Source: Glandiceps talaboti (lineage: Eukaryota > Hemichordata > Enteropneusta > Spengelidae). From it: DNA of 64,000 nt. The notes below the pieces were generated by a model, which was given only the letters and a program-made list of their open reading frames with translations, was not told the DNA's origin and ran no database searches. Below are positions 37,940 to 53,264 of this stretch, in pieces. The position numbers and the translations under genes were made by a program. Position 1 is the first letter of the stretch. Each line of letters opens with the position of its first letter. Location of the stretch: positions 25,472,676 through 25,536,675 of the forward strand of contig NC_135550.1 in the NCBI RefSeq assembly GCF_964340395.1. Reading direction: 5' to 3'.

Positions 37940-40900
37940 GTAAGTATTTAGATTCATTTTACAAACAGACAATATATCATGGATGTGAACTTTGAACATC
38001 CATACAGGCATACATGAACATGTTATTGTCATTATTTGGTTGTTGAAGGTGAAGTACAATGCAATGGTAACCTCTGTGTATTGCATCAGCACACTGAGAG
38101 GATGAAGAACTTCTTATGGATCTATGAGGGTCAAATGTAGTCCAGCTATATGTGTGGTTTTGTTCAAATTTCAAGATCCCTCTTCAAGAGATTCCAAGTC
38201 ACAGATAGCCTCTAGACTAGGTCAGATGGTGAGGGGCTAGCTTGTTAAATCTCATGTTATTGATCCCCACTGCTGCCATTTGAATCACCATTGTGCTTCA
38301 GTAAACACATCTGTATATTAAGGACACATGGTATGACAGATATTGTGAGTACTGAGCCATTCTCACATCGTCATTACAGTTCAATCATTTCAGTGATCAA
38401 ACTTCAGAATTCCTCATGATTATTACAACTCATTGAGTGATCAGCAATCTATGAGGTCGGGGTTGAAATTTTGTTTCAAATTGAAAAAAATGTAAAACAC
38501 TTTCAAAAAGTACAACCAAATTTTGACAAGAAAAGTATAATTGACAGAAATTGTCATTGTTTGTTACATGTATCTGGACAATGAAGATGTTTGATCAACA
38601 TTTTCTGTCATCAAACCATTCATCATCACATTCATCACACGGTCATGCAAGAATTATATATTTTCATGATGCTTTTTTGGGGGGAAAAACAAAAGAAGTT
38701 TGTATCTGACGTATGAAAAGACCCTACATACAGTATGTCTGCCATTTAGATTATGTACAGTGTGCAGGGGTTATATTGTGCAATAATATAGTCATGACAA
38801 TTCCAAACTTGTTTCACACCAATAATTTAACATTTCAACATCCCGGGTGAGTTGATATGTGTCATCGTTTAGCACTCAAAGTGCAGTGTAACTGGGCAAT
38901 GTGTTAATAAACAGACATCGAGACAGACGTCTTTTATTTTGTCACACGTGTCTGTCATGACTGCAAAATTGGTCCACTGAGAATTTATATGTCATTATGT
39001 TAACTGAGGCAATACCATAACCAAAATGCTAATAATGATTGCCATTTCTCATCAAAATCCAGCAACCAAATCAAGTATACCAGTATAAAAATTGCATAAA
39101 TTCATATCACTACTGTGCTCAAACTAAACAATATGTAGGTCATGAATCGTCATATTTTAATATTGAGTATTAGTACGATAGATGTTACTTGGTACTTGTT
39201 GCACAAAATTTAAACTGGAAATATTAAACCATATTTCAGATGATGAAGGAATACATTATTAAGTGCTTATCTGCTTTCAATCAAGGTTATCATTATCATT
39301 TACATGCTTTTTAATTGCATTTTCATATTGGAAATAAATTTATGAAGGAGTTAATTCCTAGAAGTTGTGAAGGACGAGATAATTATGAAAAAACGAATGT
39401 AGTAAAGGCTGAAGTAAATGCCAAAAATGACATTTGTAAAGGATTAAATAATAATCAGAAATGAAATTTGTGAAGGATAGTTAATTTGGGGAAAATAATC
39501 AACTGATTTTGAAATGTCTCAATGACAATACTGCTATGACTAATCTTGTTTCATTACAAATCTTCAATTTCTAACAATTTCATTATCACAAGGCCCCATG
39601 TGTATTTATTTTAGTTAATGAATAATAATTTCATAAAGATTGAGTCAGCTTTTATTGTTAATACAGTGATGAGTGATTGTTCATTTTTCACTGTCATTTC
39701 ATATTGTACAAATCTAATTTTTAATTCTGCATGTACATTTCCTTTTTAATGAAGCCTTGCGGCTATTAAAATATGAACAACAGATTGTGGATTATATAAT
39801 TATTAAATCTACTTGTAATGAACTAGCTGTTCTCATGACAGAACCCCATGATGCAAGAGTACTTAGGCACATTTGCACTTGTGCTTGCAGTGTTCCTAGT
39901 AGCCAGAAACAGAAACCAGCAGAAATCACTGCAAGCATTACACATGTAGTGCAAATACCCACACTGGCACTCACATAGAATGGATCTGGATCTGGATACT
40001 GCCTCCTTAGGAGTATCACATTTCAGTTACTTTGTTTATCCAGAACAGCAAATTTCTGTTAAAGTTGTACAGTTCTGTGCAACAACACACTTTCATACAT
40101 ATAATGTTCATGATAATGACAGCTCCCTTACTTGTAAATGGAATACCGTTTTGTAATTGTCTGAGGAATTAGTTGTCCTAGCGTTGTAGAGAACTGTCTT
40201 CAAATTATATAAAAGCTCTGTGTATGCCGCTGAGTCTCACACTAATTTTGTTTATGGTCTGTTAGTTAAAAATAGACTGCCATCATTAACATTTTTCAAA
40301 TAAACTAACTCACATTCACTAGTTTGTGTATTTTTTGAAATTGCATAAATAATGAGATTATGGGGCTAGCTATCAAACCCTATCAGCATCCAACAAATTA
40401 ACGAATGACATTTAAAAAAAAAAAAGTTGAAAAAGTACAAAAACACATGATGCCAGTTAAAAGATGAAAACTGAAGGTATATATTCAATAGGCAAAATTG
40501 ACAAGAAAAGGCCAAAAGATCAACAACTGGATCTTTAATAAAAACCATGTGTAAAGCCCTAGAGTGAAGTTCAGTCGTCATTTCATAATGCCATGTGTCA
40601 TCAAAAGATTTTAAATAGCTGATTGAATGTGACTAGTGATTAAAATACTCAATTAAAAAGAGCAATCACATTAATTTCCAGCCATTAATAATGTAATACA
40701 ATTACACTCATTAATCATCGTTTCATAAGTCATGATCCTACAACCCAGGAGAGCTTGTTAAAGTAGTCAATATTGAAGTTACTTTGTTTGTCACAATTTA
40801 CTCTCTGCTCTCTTTGTTCATTCTATAATCGCTGTCAACTGTAAGGAGGTATAGCTGGATAATTTCTTTCAAACTGTTACAAGACGATTAATGTGATTAA

Positions 40901-41013
40901 TTTCTCCAAATGTTCACAAACAGTTTCATTGCCAGTTGCCTTCTATAAATAGCCAAAAAGTATGAAATGCTACTCACTGACATTTGTGTCAAATATGATG
41001 GTTAATACAAACC
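37940..41013. other. Intergenic, nothing specific seen
   Basis: A+T-rich unique sequence. No exon or RNA gene was recognised. Confidence 0.45.
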
Positions 41014-41148
<135 letters not shown>

Positions 41149-43245
41149 CTCTCGTCTTATTTTATGTTCATTATATGCTCTTAGTTGTTGCAATGAATAT
41201 TTACTAAACATTAATTGGCAAGAGTATAAAGTGGTAGTGTGTATTAACCAAGACTCTAGTTTCAGCTTAAGTAAGCATATAACATACAAAGTAAAAATAC
41301 ACATATCATCAATCATTGCCAACAATACATATCGAGATGTTACTCTTATATCATATCAGAATACCTGATAAGAGTGCTAGCAGAAAACAATCCATGTTCC
41401 TTGTAGTTGGAATAATGTATTGATATTTCAAAACGAAGTAAAAGTAACTATATAGGTATCCCATTTTATCCAGTTTTATTTCGAAGTGTAGTGGTAGAAA
41501 TAATAACTCTGGTTTGCAAGAATGCAGATAGGGATCATTTACAAATCAAATACTTCCTATAATGATGTATGCCTATTAGGGAGGTAATAATTAAAAGAAT
41601 GGAGTGGAGGCAATAGGATATCATGACTTTGTTAAATTTATGTGGTGAATTCTGTATTTACAGAGAAATTTATGTTATAATGTCAGGTCACTTAAAATAT
41701 CATTATTTTGTATGATTATTTTGATTATTATTTGAGAAATGTATTTTACCCCAGTAGTTGGTTTCTAGTATTAAAATAGATGTAGTTTTTACCCTTAAAA
41801 TGGGTTAAGTTAAGTACTTCAGTTTCTTCTTCCCAAGTTTACCAATTTTCCAAAAAAAAGAATTATTCCTGAAACTTCTTTCTTCATTTGTTTTTGTCAG
41901 TTGCATAAACCAGATCAAGATGTCTTGAACTTTATAAAATATGGCATGTTCATTCCAACTGCAGTGCATTGTGGGAAGTATTCTAGATAGCTTCTCAATA
42001 GATTGATTTATACAGTGTTTAATGTATAAGTGAACTGACCCAGTTTTCCTGGGAGAATAGGCCAGGTCATTGGTTTTGAAATTCCATTAAATGCACTTTG
42101 CAATTTGCCATTTATGTACACAATAGCATGTCATTGTGTGTTTGTTATATGATGTCATAATATACCAGATTGCCTGTTTCCAGATAAAATCACATTACCC
42201 CCATTCTTACCTTTGATTGAATGCAGATCTGTGCTTTGATTCAGACCATATTTTTCAAGAGATTTTTGGCTTCAGCTATATAATATCCATACAAATTTGT
42301 TTGACTAATATTAAAGAAAACATATATGTTGAATGATGTGGTGATGCAATGAAATTTTCAGAAATAGGCTGTTTGCAAATAATAGTTTTCCCAATTAATA
42401 TTTTCCAGATGGGAATACATATGGAATATAAAATGACCTGTCCATAAATGCAAAGATGAAGTAAAATGTGCAAACGAACTACTGTTTGTGCAGTATATCA
42501 GCAGAGATTTATACAGGTGAATATATATATAATAACCAGTGTGCCCTCTAAGCCAATTTGACGCACCACTGATGCACCAAAATTTGGTGTTCCCCTATTT
42601 CTTTTTATGTGGTGACTCACAAGAAATGCAAGTTTTTGTCATTTTGACTCGCAACAAAAATTTGGCTATCATTAAAGGGCACACTGGTAACAACACTGAT
42701 TTAAATGTGACTTGTGTTTTATGGTTATTATATGTTACCGTACAAATCATCAACTCATTGGTTCGATTTGAACCATCATTAATTGTAACCCAGCTGTATG
42801 GGGGTCTGGTTGGAAAGAGTCATATCGTCATGTGATGTGTTTAATCCTGTGTGCTTAGTAGCAGCTTGAATTGTATGCTTGCCAGGGATTTGAGGAAGTG
42901 TGTTGGGGTTGTACCGTTATAGGTATGTGTCAGGTAATAATTGTACAAAAAGTTTTTAAGGTAGCCTGTGCCTTGGGGACAAATGAAAATCAAAGTGCAT
43001 GAATTCTTTCCAGACTTTGCCATATGAAAGCTTGTCTTGGTCCTTTTGAAATACTAAAAGAAATGGGGGTTCACTCTCTTGCTTTCAAGGAAAATGGCAA
43101 TCTTTCCCTGGCAAGCATACAATTCAAATCTTTAAATCCATGTCTTGAGCATGACTGACTTATTCAAGTTGATTTTAGACAAAGAAATTACTGGCTAATT
43201 CTAATGTATTTTTATTTCGTTATGTGAAGTAACCCCACTTACCCC

Positions 43246-43280
43246 TTCCCCCCCCCCAAAAAAAAAAAAAAAAAAAAAAA
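43246..43280. repeat. C9-A24 homopolymer junction
   Basis: A C run followed directly by a long A run. Low complexity. Confidence 0.85.
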
Positions 43281-46200
43281 TTAAATATTAAAAAAAAACA
43301 CCCCAACTTAAATAGTTAAAGTATTTTTAAGACAGCCCAAGATAGTAGAGGAAAGTGAATGAGAATTACGAGTATAAATCTGAAAATCACAAACATCTAC
43401 AAATTTTAAAACTTTATATAAAAGTCACCTAGATGTTAAATCCAAGCTGTTAGAAAACCCTTTATTGAAAGAAAAAAAAGGAAGTCTAAAGTAACTTGTA
43501 TTTTCTGTATAACACTAAGAGTTGTGTAAACATAGCATGTAACATTATACTGTGGAATATTGATGTCTTAATTGAATATGTCAGTGACATTTTAACTTCT
43601 TAATCCTTTAAAAATGTGACAATTACAGCATTGATTTCATCTTATGTCGTCGTACTTTCTATCACATATAATCTTACTTTATTCTGTCTGATCGTAAATG
43701 CTACAGTATTTCATTTCTTGCAAATGGGTTTTGCTGTCTGTAATCTAGTTTGCGCCATGCTGAATCAATATGTGACCTATTTTCACCATGATTGAATAAA
43801 CCTATTAGATCAGGTTTGGTTTTAAGGATAAAAGTCTCTTACAATGAAACATTTAAAGAGACATTACTGTTAAAAGTGTAAGTAAAGTTTTCAGTGATCT
43901 TGTAAATTATTCAAATACCCTCAAGGTTAATATATTGTTGGTAAGTTATCAATCACTTAAGACTTCTATTTTTCATGTCTCTATTTATCTGCAATAAATG
44001 AGTCCAAAAACAGCTGTAAATAATTACAGCCATTCTATTCATTTATTGTAGATGTAAACAGATAAACACAAATTGTACCCTTTGGATCTGGTGGTAAACT
44101 GTCTTTTTATGCTTATCATTTACCTAGTATCAGCAGTGCAGCTTTCAGTGCAATTCAATGGCGAGCACAGCGCATCGAGGCTATAATGTCTGTGTGTGCA
44201 TAAACAGTACAGTCAAAAATCATCAAACCATGTTGCCGTGGTATTCAGATGCAATATTTATGCTTTGTGGTTTTAAGAAAACTTCACCTACTGTGTAATA
44301 GAAACTCATTTACATTCATGTTAGGCTGTAATAAAGGATTAGAATATAACAATAAACTCTACACAAGTGTAGGGTCTATGATTAAACTCACTAGGGTAAA
44401 TAAGATTTGTGTTATCTTCAAAGAGTGGGTGCTATATTGCTCAGCTGTGCTTTGCTGGATATTGACTGCATTTTGTAATTTTGGAGATGCAATAATGTCC
44501 ATGATGTGATTCAGAATATCTGGTGATGTCATCAATCAAGGCATTCTGGAATCTTTCAGCCACCTTTAGAAACTTATTTTCCTAGCAATTTCTGATATTG
44601 TGCAGAAATAAAACCACCCTAGATAGCAGAGTTCAGTGAGCAAATCTTCCAGTGGTATTAGGTGTTTTGGTTATAGTTGTCATGACCAATATATTACAGG
44701 TGTTTTTGCACACTGCTCAAAAAAATACTTTATCATTACACTGCCATGGACCTTTAATAGGACAAAGCTCTTTATACTTCAACTCCCTTGGGAGCATACT
44801 ATCCATTGCTGCCTCTATAGGCACATTGGATTGATCCTTCACATAGCAATCTCTATCCTACCACCTCCCCAGTTCTACAACTGGGCATAATCGTGGTTCT
44901 AATTTTGCCCAATGATTTTTGCCTTTCGCATACAAAGTATGACTGTCACAGTAAGTTTCAAACTTCCAATTTTGCAGACTGAAAGATGAAAGAATAGTTA
45001 GATGCAAGGTACAATGTAGTAAATTGTTCTACACAGTGTGAAAGGTCACAAAGTAACTTATTGTCATCATCATTCCAGGCGCATTAAAACAATATTAAAT
45101 TTGCTTGTCAAGTTACTGTAATTGTAATCCCAAGATGTGGTTGCATGGGTACAAGCCTGGGTAAACAGTCATAATGCACATGACAAAAGTTAGTTGAATA
45201 TTGGGTTGAAGTGAGACTGCCATATCTCATTAGGGCATGTTAGGTGGCTGGGGAAAGGTTAATCCTGTATGCCAAGTGTGCTTTTGCTGACCATTCTCTG
45301 CACTAAACTATAATTTTACATGGTTAAATGACATTTTATTCAGCATTTCTTCCCAGCACTATACCCTCCCCATTGCACTATGTTCATATATATAATTTGA
45401 AATTACCTGACTTCTCAGTTCACATTTTTCAGCTGTCTTCTTCACTTAGGTTCTTCTCATACAAAGCAATGAGAATTAAGTGCAGTTTGAGTCTGCTTTC
45501 AACCCATGAATCACTGTCCTCTCAAACCTGCTAGATAATAGTCTTGTATTAATTTACAGTCATACTAACCAGTCTATTAGGATTATCACCACCAAATTGA
45601 GTCTGAAAGGTGACAACAAAAGGTGTTTCTCAGACCTGTTAGATAATAAATTAATGTAACTGTTATAGAAACCAGTCAGCATGGATTAACACTATGAATT
45701 GAGATGTTGCCATTTTTCCTTTTGATCTTGTGTTGAGGTGTTGTTGCTGTAATTTGTATGTGCCTCACGGGCCTGTCTATAGTGGCATGGGCCAACAAGC
45801 CAAGTGCATATCCTGTTAGTACACAGAATCGATCTTTAAGTTTGACGTAAGCATGTGTGATATCACAGAGATTTCCTTCTTCAACTAGCTATCACAGGTC
45901 ACCAGGCTTCAGTTGAGGAGTTGAAAATATATACATAAAAATTACAAACTTTTTCCAAGGCACTTTACAAAAATCAACATTAAAAATAGCAATTTTTATG
46001 ATAAAATATTTTCTTTGATTTTGTTTAACAGTATCTGGTCATAAAACATGACTCCTTCAAATACTTAATGTGAATGGTCCCATGACTGGGCACAACTGTA
46101 CCTTAGTCAAAACTGTTCTGGGTTTAGACTAAGGAGCTGTCCAACCTTAATAGCAAATGATCATTCAGTTTAACAGATACAAATACACAATAAAATCTTG

Positions 46201-47944
46201 ATAAAATGTCTACGCAAAAATGAACAAACCTTAAAGAGATTAAAATCACATAAAGGAAGGTAATATCTACACATAAATATGAATGTCTTACAATTTCATC
46301 CTGACAAAAATGCAGTTTTCTAATCAAATGTCACATTATAAGTATAACAAATTCCATAATGGTTTTTATCATTATGCGTATACTTGCTAGACTTGAAGTT
46401 TTGAAGCTGATCAACATGGTTATTCAATGAAATACAAAATGCCCACAGGGTTTCAACATGTTCAGTGTTGCCAGCTAGCTGCTTAGTTAAAGCTAGACTG
46501 AACATTTGGTGAACATCATATACTATCAATCTACAGACGTAATGATTTTCAATGATGCACCTTTCATATACATCATCAGTGTGTGCACAGGAGTTGACAC
46601 CACTCTTCCTTCAGTCCAGGCCAATATGGGTCCCACTCATTCAATTGTTATGCATATAAACCTATACTTTGTATTATTGTTTATTAACAATGAATACTGG
46701 CAACAGATTTCAACCAATCAGAGTGAACCTATCAAAGAGTTATAACAATTCTGACAGAAATAATTCAGAACATTGCTTATAGAAACTGTGTTTTTGTTAG
46801 GGACAGTAAGTAGGTAAAAGCTACCTGAGTTGCCCAGGCACTGTACCGATGTTCAATCCCCACCAAAATGATGGTAACATAACATGTTAAAATATGGTAT
46901 AATGTATTTGAAACTATACCAGTTTTACCACATTCTGCCTTTCTGTTACCATGGTTCCCCAACCTTAACAAAAACACTGATAAAATGATGCAAATCTGTT
47001 TTCGATTATAAAATGTAAACATACTTGCTGGTAATGTACGGAATTAAGTGATGTCCCACTCATGGTGGATTTTAAAACTGACAAGATGTTTTGAAACAGG
47101 GATGAAATAAAAGCCTTAGAAAAGCAGAATATAGGTAAATACATAAATGGCAAGATTTAGGTATAGACTGTCTTTAATTTAGCATAAAATTAAAGAAAGG
47201 ATGAAAACCAATCTGCAGTGATGAGTCATGCATCATATTCAGTCAAACTGTTCAACCAGCTAGAACAAGACTGTATTACAAACCCATCCAAACTGCTTCA
47301 ATAACCAAAAGTGATATTGATACAAATAGAAAGGTTCTTTTCTTAAAGTGTATTTGAAATGACAGTAGTGGCGAGTCACTGGTTGAAATATTGTGACCCT
47401 ACAGGAGGACTACACCTCTTACAGTGCTAAAAGGTTTTAATCCGTGTTAACCATTTATCTTAAATTGTCATTTTATCAATAATTGAACACACTTCCATAT
47501 AATTTTATATTAACTCTTTTTAAAATCTGTTTGGTACACAATAAACAGGCAGTAGGACAAGACTCACAACTCTAGGAAGCTAAGAAAAGGTAAAATTTGT
47601 GCACCTTTGTGGGCAATTAATGGATATGATTCACAGGTACAATTTTGAGTCATATCTTATAGAAATCCCTTAGGCTATTTATTCAAAGTGTTTTATTCCT
47701 TCATTGTACAATTGGCTGATTACATGCCACCTCATATATTACAGAATTTTCTATTTCAATTTTAAAGCTAAATAAATATTTCCAGAAACTCACTTCTGAG
47801 TGTGTATATTAGTAATTGTGTGCTGAACATGAATCAAATTAGCTTAAAAGTACAGCTGTCAAGGAAAAGAAAGATTGAGTCAGATTGTTGCATTTACTCA
47901 AAAAGTGATATATTTTCATGCAGGTTAATGTTAAGGAATAGATA

Positions 47945-48250
47945 GAGTATGGGTGTCAATGCTCCACCCTATCTTTGTAGTGGGATAGAGTATAGTGGTG
48001 GACAGACTGTACATATCGATGCACAATAATACTGAATAGATGTATATTAATGAATATGTCCTAACCCTTTTGTCATGGGATGGGCAGAGTATAGGTGTCA
48101 ATCCTGCATAATGAATACGTCCTTACCCTATGGGTAGAGTAAGAGTAGAGTATGGATGTCAATGCTCTGTATATATGTACAGAATGAATATGTCCTTATC
48201 CTATTGTAGTCAGGTAGAGTAGGGGTGAGCAGAGTATGGATGTCATTTAA
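47945..48250. repeat. Degenerate 60-80 bp tandem repeat
   Basis: About five diverged copies share GGTAGAGTA, ATGGATGTCAATGCTC and AATGAATATGTCCTTA blocks in the same order. Confidence 0.65.
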
Positions 48251-49394
48251 TGCTCTATAAGACATTAACAAAATTAACAAATGTGGTAAAGATGCCCAAA
48301 AATATTACCAGTCCCTTGTTCTCATATCACACTAGTTAAATTTTGTTTTGGGAGGAGGGTTTTTATCTGAGTTAAATACCGAGCTTATGCAACAATCTGA
48401 GAAAATCCTAAGAACTATGACTAGTATTTATAGCTCACATATTAAGCTACTGCTTTCCTGAAACACAGAATTGCCAATTTCTACCCAAATATTGTATTTA
48501 TAAAAGAGCACCACTTTATTATTTGAAATTAATAATCCTCACTCAATAAATACTCACCTGAAATTTGGTGTTTATAAAGATGTAAATGGATTCAATTTGT
48601 GTCATTAAATTTGAGATATTTGTCAGGTTTCGCAATTTATTCATAGAAATCTATAAATAGACTGAATCATTGCTCAAGATTGTAAATGTCAAATAGAAAT
48701 GCCTCTCTCTTCCTTCATAAATTCAATCGAGAAAGTTCTAAAAATATCCTGAAAGCATGATTCCATAAATATCTTGTGATCAAGCAGCATTGATTGCCTA
48801 CAAAATCTACGTGTAGAATCTAAGCTGCATTTGTCTGTATACTGGTAGTGTCAGTCAGAGGAACATAGGTGGTTGCATCCACTGTCATAATTATTAAAGG
48901 TAACACAGCAAACTGTTACAAATTTAAGAATTACATTTCACTGGCATTGTAAGAAAACATCAGGTACAAAGACATCTTTTAAGTTCATTATTCTCAATTT
49001 TTATCATGATAACGTACAAGAATTTTAGTTAATTATGTCTAATTTTGTCCTATCTTTTCTTTTCTTTTTTTTATCGTCTTTTCGGTGATAAATATTTAAG
49101 AATACAAAATCTCTGCACTCAATAGTATCTTTTACATGTCAATATCAAAATATTCTTTCCAGTATATTATCCCTACGAATGTGACCCAATTTATTTTTGA
49201 CATAACATACAATTTTATATTTATAAGATCTCTGTGCCATTCTGTGACTCCAGGCAATTATTTTCTCCTTTGAGATCAAATGCTATCTGATTTTCCAGTT
49301 AATGGAATTGGTTCAAATGTGTCATGGCATATGAACACACCATGGTGTATGCTAGTAGGCAGAATAATAAATTGCTAAATTATTGAAAAGTTAC

Positions 49395-50440
49395 CGACAC
49401 TGTGGATCCTTCATAATGTAAAATCAACATGTGAAGGAGCATGGCCAAACAAAATGATATTATTACAAGACAGAAACAAGACGATTGATCAAGTACATAA
49501 ATTCTAGTGTAAAGGTGCCATAATTCTTAATAGAATTACACATATGATACCTGCTATTGGTAACTATAAAGTCAAGGAGTATGATAAACCAAGACATTTG
49601 ATCAAGTTAATTCTCTTTCTATCGGGGGGCATTCATAAACAAAAAACTACAAGTTGGGAAAAACAGGATTTTAAATTTTTAAAAATTATAATAAGTGTAA
49701 TGGTGCCACAATTCTCAAAAATGTTCCAGGTCTGACTGTATGGATACCAGCTCTATGGTACTACATGTATAAGTCAATATGTTAAGGACCAGAATACGGA
49801 TTCTGTGGATCCTTCATAACGTCAATATGTTAAGGACCAGAATACCGATTCTGTGGATCCTTCATAACGTCAATATGTTAAGGACTAGAATACCGATTCT
49901 GTGGATCCTTCATAACGTCAATATGTTAAGGACCAGAATACCGATTCTGTGGATCCTTCATAACGTCAATATGTTAAGGACCAGAATACGGATTCTGTGG
50001 ATCCTTCATAACGTCAATATGTTAAGGACCAGAATACGGATTCTGTGGATCCTTCATAACGTCAATATGTTAAGGACTAGAATACCGATTCTGTGGATCC
50101 TTCATAACGTCAATATGTTAAGGACCAGAATACCGATTCTGTGGATCCTTCATAACGTCAATATGTTAAGGACTAGAATACCGATTCTGTGGATCCTTCA
50201 TAACGTCAATATGTTAAGGACTAGAATACCGATTCTGTGGATCCTTCATAACGTCAATATGTTAAGGACCAGAATACGGATTCTGTGGATCCTTCATAAC
50301 GTATAAGTCAATATGTTAAGGAGTATGCCAAAACAAAATGATATATGAAACAAAATCAAGACAATTGATCAAGTTAAACATATAATTATAATTTATATAT
50401 GTGTAAAGATGCCGTAATTCTCAGCAGTGTTTTAGGTCAT
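49395..50440. repeat. Nested repeat: three ancestral 150-170 bp copies enclosing a 48-bp array
   Basis: Segments at about 49395-49545, 49555-49730 and 50290-50440 share, in order, CAAAATGATAT (not in the middle copy), GATCAAGT, AAAGGTGCC/AAAGATGCC and AATTCTTAA/AATTCTCA. The 48-bp array lies between the second and third, and its unit matches the start of the ancestral copy (GTGGATCCTTCATAA). Confidence 0.7.
49773..50300. repeat. 48-bp tandem array, 11 copies
   Basis: Eleven 48-bp units carry GTCAATATGTTAAGGACC and GATTCTGTGGATCC. Only two sites vary (GGACC/GGACT, ATACGG/ATACCG). The unit length is a multiple of three, so a 175-codon open frame with a 16-residue period results. No start context or family supports a protein. 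Confidence 0.95.
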
Positions 50441-53260
50441 GGGGGGGTGGGGGGTCTATATAATTAATTCTTAGCTAGAGTTCAAATATACTCCTTTGTT
50501 GGATAGTCTCAATTACAAATAAGAAATAAACCATCCAGTTTAGTGAGTACACTCTTGTTATTATTGCCAATAAACACTACAAACATTAAGGTACATTGCA
50601 CAAACAGTTGAAGAATATACGAGATTTCAAATATTTAGCAATACAATTTTATAATCAAACTTGCTTCAAGCTCCAAATTTTGACAAGGCTAACCTTTGAA
50701 TCAATTTCATCTACTTTCGAGGCTTGGCTTAGCAAATTGCTAAAAACCTCCACATTAAGCACAAGGCACATCTCTAAAACTCATTGCACACATATGAAAT
50801 AAAACAGCAATTTAGCATGATAAATTACTAAGGTACAGCCTTGCAACTACTATATCTAAAATTAATACTGAGATTGCGTGATATGTTTCATTCATAGTTT
50901 TGATTTTGAACAGAGTAAGTATGTCTGTGTATATGATTATTGTGAATTGACAGTGTCAATGTATTTACCATCAGATTCTTATTTAAAATGAATAAGTTCT
51001 GAAAGATATTGTTTACCAATGAAGAATTTGTAAGACGCAAACTTCCTGCGTAAGAAAGTGCCACCTTATCTTCCCTTACAATATTATTATTCACTTTAAT
51101 GTAAGTTAGCAATATGAATTATATACTAAGTTTAATAAGTAAATTTTACTAGTAAATACTTGATGTAACAAGCCTGCTGTTACAACTTCTCCATATTTTT
51201 TGATATGTTGGGTTAAAATGGTTATCTGAAGCCGTTGCTATTCAAGTTGGTCACAGATAGCGGAAACTTTCTCCCAAAGATTTCAGTTATTCTTGAAAAA
51301 ACCTGAAAAATAACATGTATACCATTCTAGCACAGCAGTGCATAGAATATAATCAATGTTTTTTGATATCAAATAAATAAAACAGTCCAAATAGAGGCAA
51401 TAATTTTGAATCTTAACAAAACTTCTTGAGTCAGGTGGGGTACAAAATTAATTGTGATTCTAATTGAGTTCAAGCCATTTTTATATTCAATCACTCCTCA
51501 AAACAAAAATGCTCTGCAGATGTTTATAGATTACTATATCGGTTTCCAAGTCTTTAGAATGAATCAACCTTGCCTTCAGTCACTTCCGTATTGATGGTCC
51601 AACACATCAAATCCCAACTACTAGTACTAGCTGTATCTGAAACTGTACAATGTATTTTCATACTTTTTGTCTAAACTTTGCAGTATTATTGATATTCTAG
51701 CTGAAGCAGCTCCTAGATCATGATATCCTCAGGTGACAAAACTCCATCCACGCCACGTCTCACTTTTTAGTTCATTGACAAATGATTTACATGGGCCATG
51801 CTGCTTATTTATAATGGTATGAACAGATGTCAAATCAACGTGCATGGTACCATCAACGACTACTATGTACACTAAATTCAACAGATTGAACCATTTCCAA
51901 TTAAACTTGGATGTAAATAGGAAAAGGTCACAACCACTGTGGCTTATTGACTCATCTGACTTCCTTCTTGTCAAATGTTAAGTCCAGTTTATTACAAGTA
52001 CAGATTAATTTACAGATACATCATTTATTCCCTGAAATGGTCATATCAATTTTTAGTCCTTATGATCAGGATGTGTTTCATACTGAGATTGGAAACATTA
52101 ATGTATAAATGATTTATACTTCAGCATGATGAGAGTTAGTATCTCATCTTTATGCCGTTTCCTTTATTTAGCACATCTCACTTCCTTTTAGTGTCTGGGC
52201 CTCTTACAACACACAAAACACAGCACTTGAATCTATTACTGATTCCACACAGTACATCTGATCTCTTTGGCTTTCACTATAAATTTAAAATGAACATCAA
52301 TAATTAATTATGCCACTTTTGTTGGAGCATTCCAAAGGACTAATGTGTAATAATATGTACACCTAAATGTGAATCTGGCTGTACATGTGTGAAACCCATT
52401 AAACTGTCAGAAGTGCAATTTTACTACATATTTGGGTAACATATTGTCTATGGACATATACAGTCAGCCAGTTTCACAAAAGATTTATTGACATTAGCTA
52501 TCTACAGACAAGTTAATCCTTTATTTACTGAAGGGTGGATGTTTGTATCTGCTTGTAAGTTGTAGTCAGGTCTCTGAAGGATACATATCTTGCACTCCTA
52601 GCTTGTACCTGCTTTTTAGTTACATCCCTGACACAATTTGTCAGTTGGCTGAGGTGGGAAGGTCAGTTATTACTACTGTATGTTTGCTGGACTATTCCAA
52701 TATACTTATGGATATTGACAGCCTTCCCTATCAAAGGGAATGAATGTCTTTCCTCACCTGCAAAACATTCTGGATGTGGTCAGAATAATTGTAAAAGCTA
52801 GTGAAGGGGCTGTGTAGTGTTACATTCCTACCCCTTACTATGGTACAAGTTTTACAAGTTAACCAAAAGAGGATCAACACTTTCAAAGATGTAATTCATG
52901 TAATTGTGTCCCATGGTACACCCAATTTGATGTTCACTAGGTACAATAATTCAAATTACACCAGAAGGTCAAATGTGTCTATAATTTAACTGAAATAAAC
53001 AGAGTAAAGTAATCATTAAGGAAGCCTCAAACATTAATATGTGACATAACTTACTATTGATTTAGAAGCTCATCTTCAATTTGCAATGCTTTATACAAGC
53101 CATGTGTTACAGTGTTTCAAATCTCCTTGACAACCCTTCCTGTTATGACAGGCAAACTTTTGTGCTGTTTGACATGTAGATATCCAAACAACCACCTGTC
53201 GGATACTAGTAAATTATATAGCCTCATTTACATGCAGAAGTCAAACTGTAGTACTTGAAA
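50441..53260. other. Intergenic, nothing specific seen
   Basis: Unique A+T-rich DNA. No exon or repeat family was recognised. Confidence 0.45.
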
Positions 53261-53264
53261 GTCC

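Noticed and set aside
42755-42790. tRNA-like T-loop (GGTTCGATTTGAACC)
   Set aside because: A short palindrome only. No acceptor, D or anticodon arms could be placed around it.
49773-50300. Regularly spaced repeats as a CRISPR array
   Set aside because: Units are contiguous with no unique spacers, and the genome is animal. The same applies to the other tandem arrays.
49779-50306. 175-codon frame with a 16-residue repeat
   Set aside because: A by-product of a 48-bp tandem array with no stop in that frame. No upstream exon or start context.
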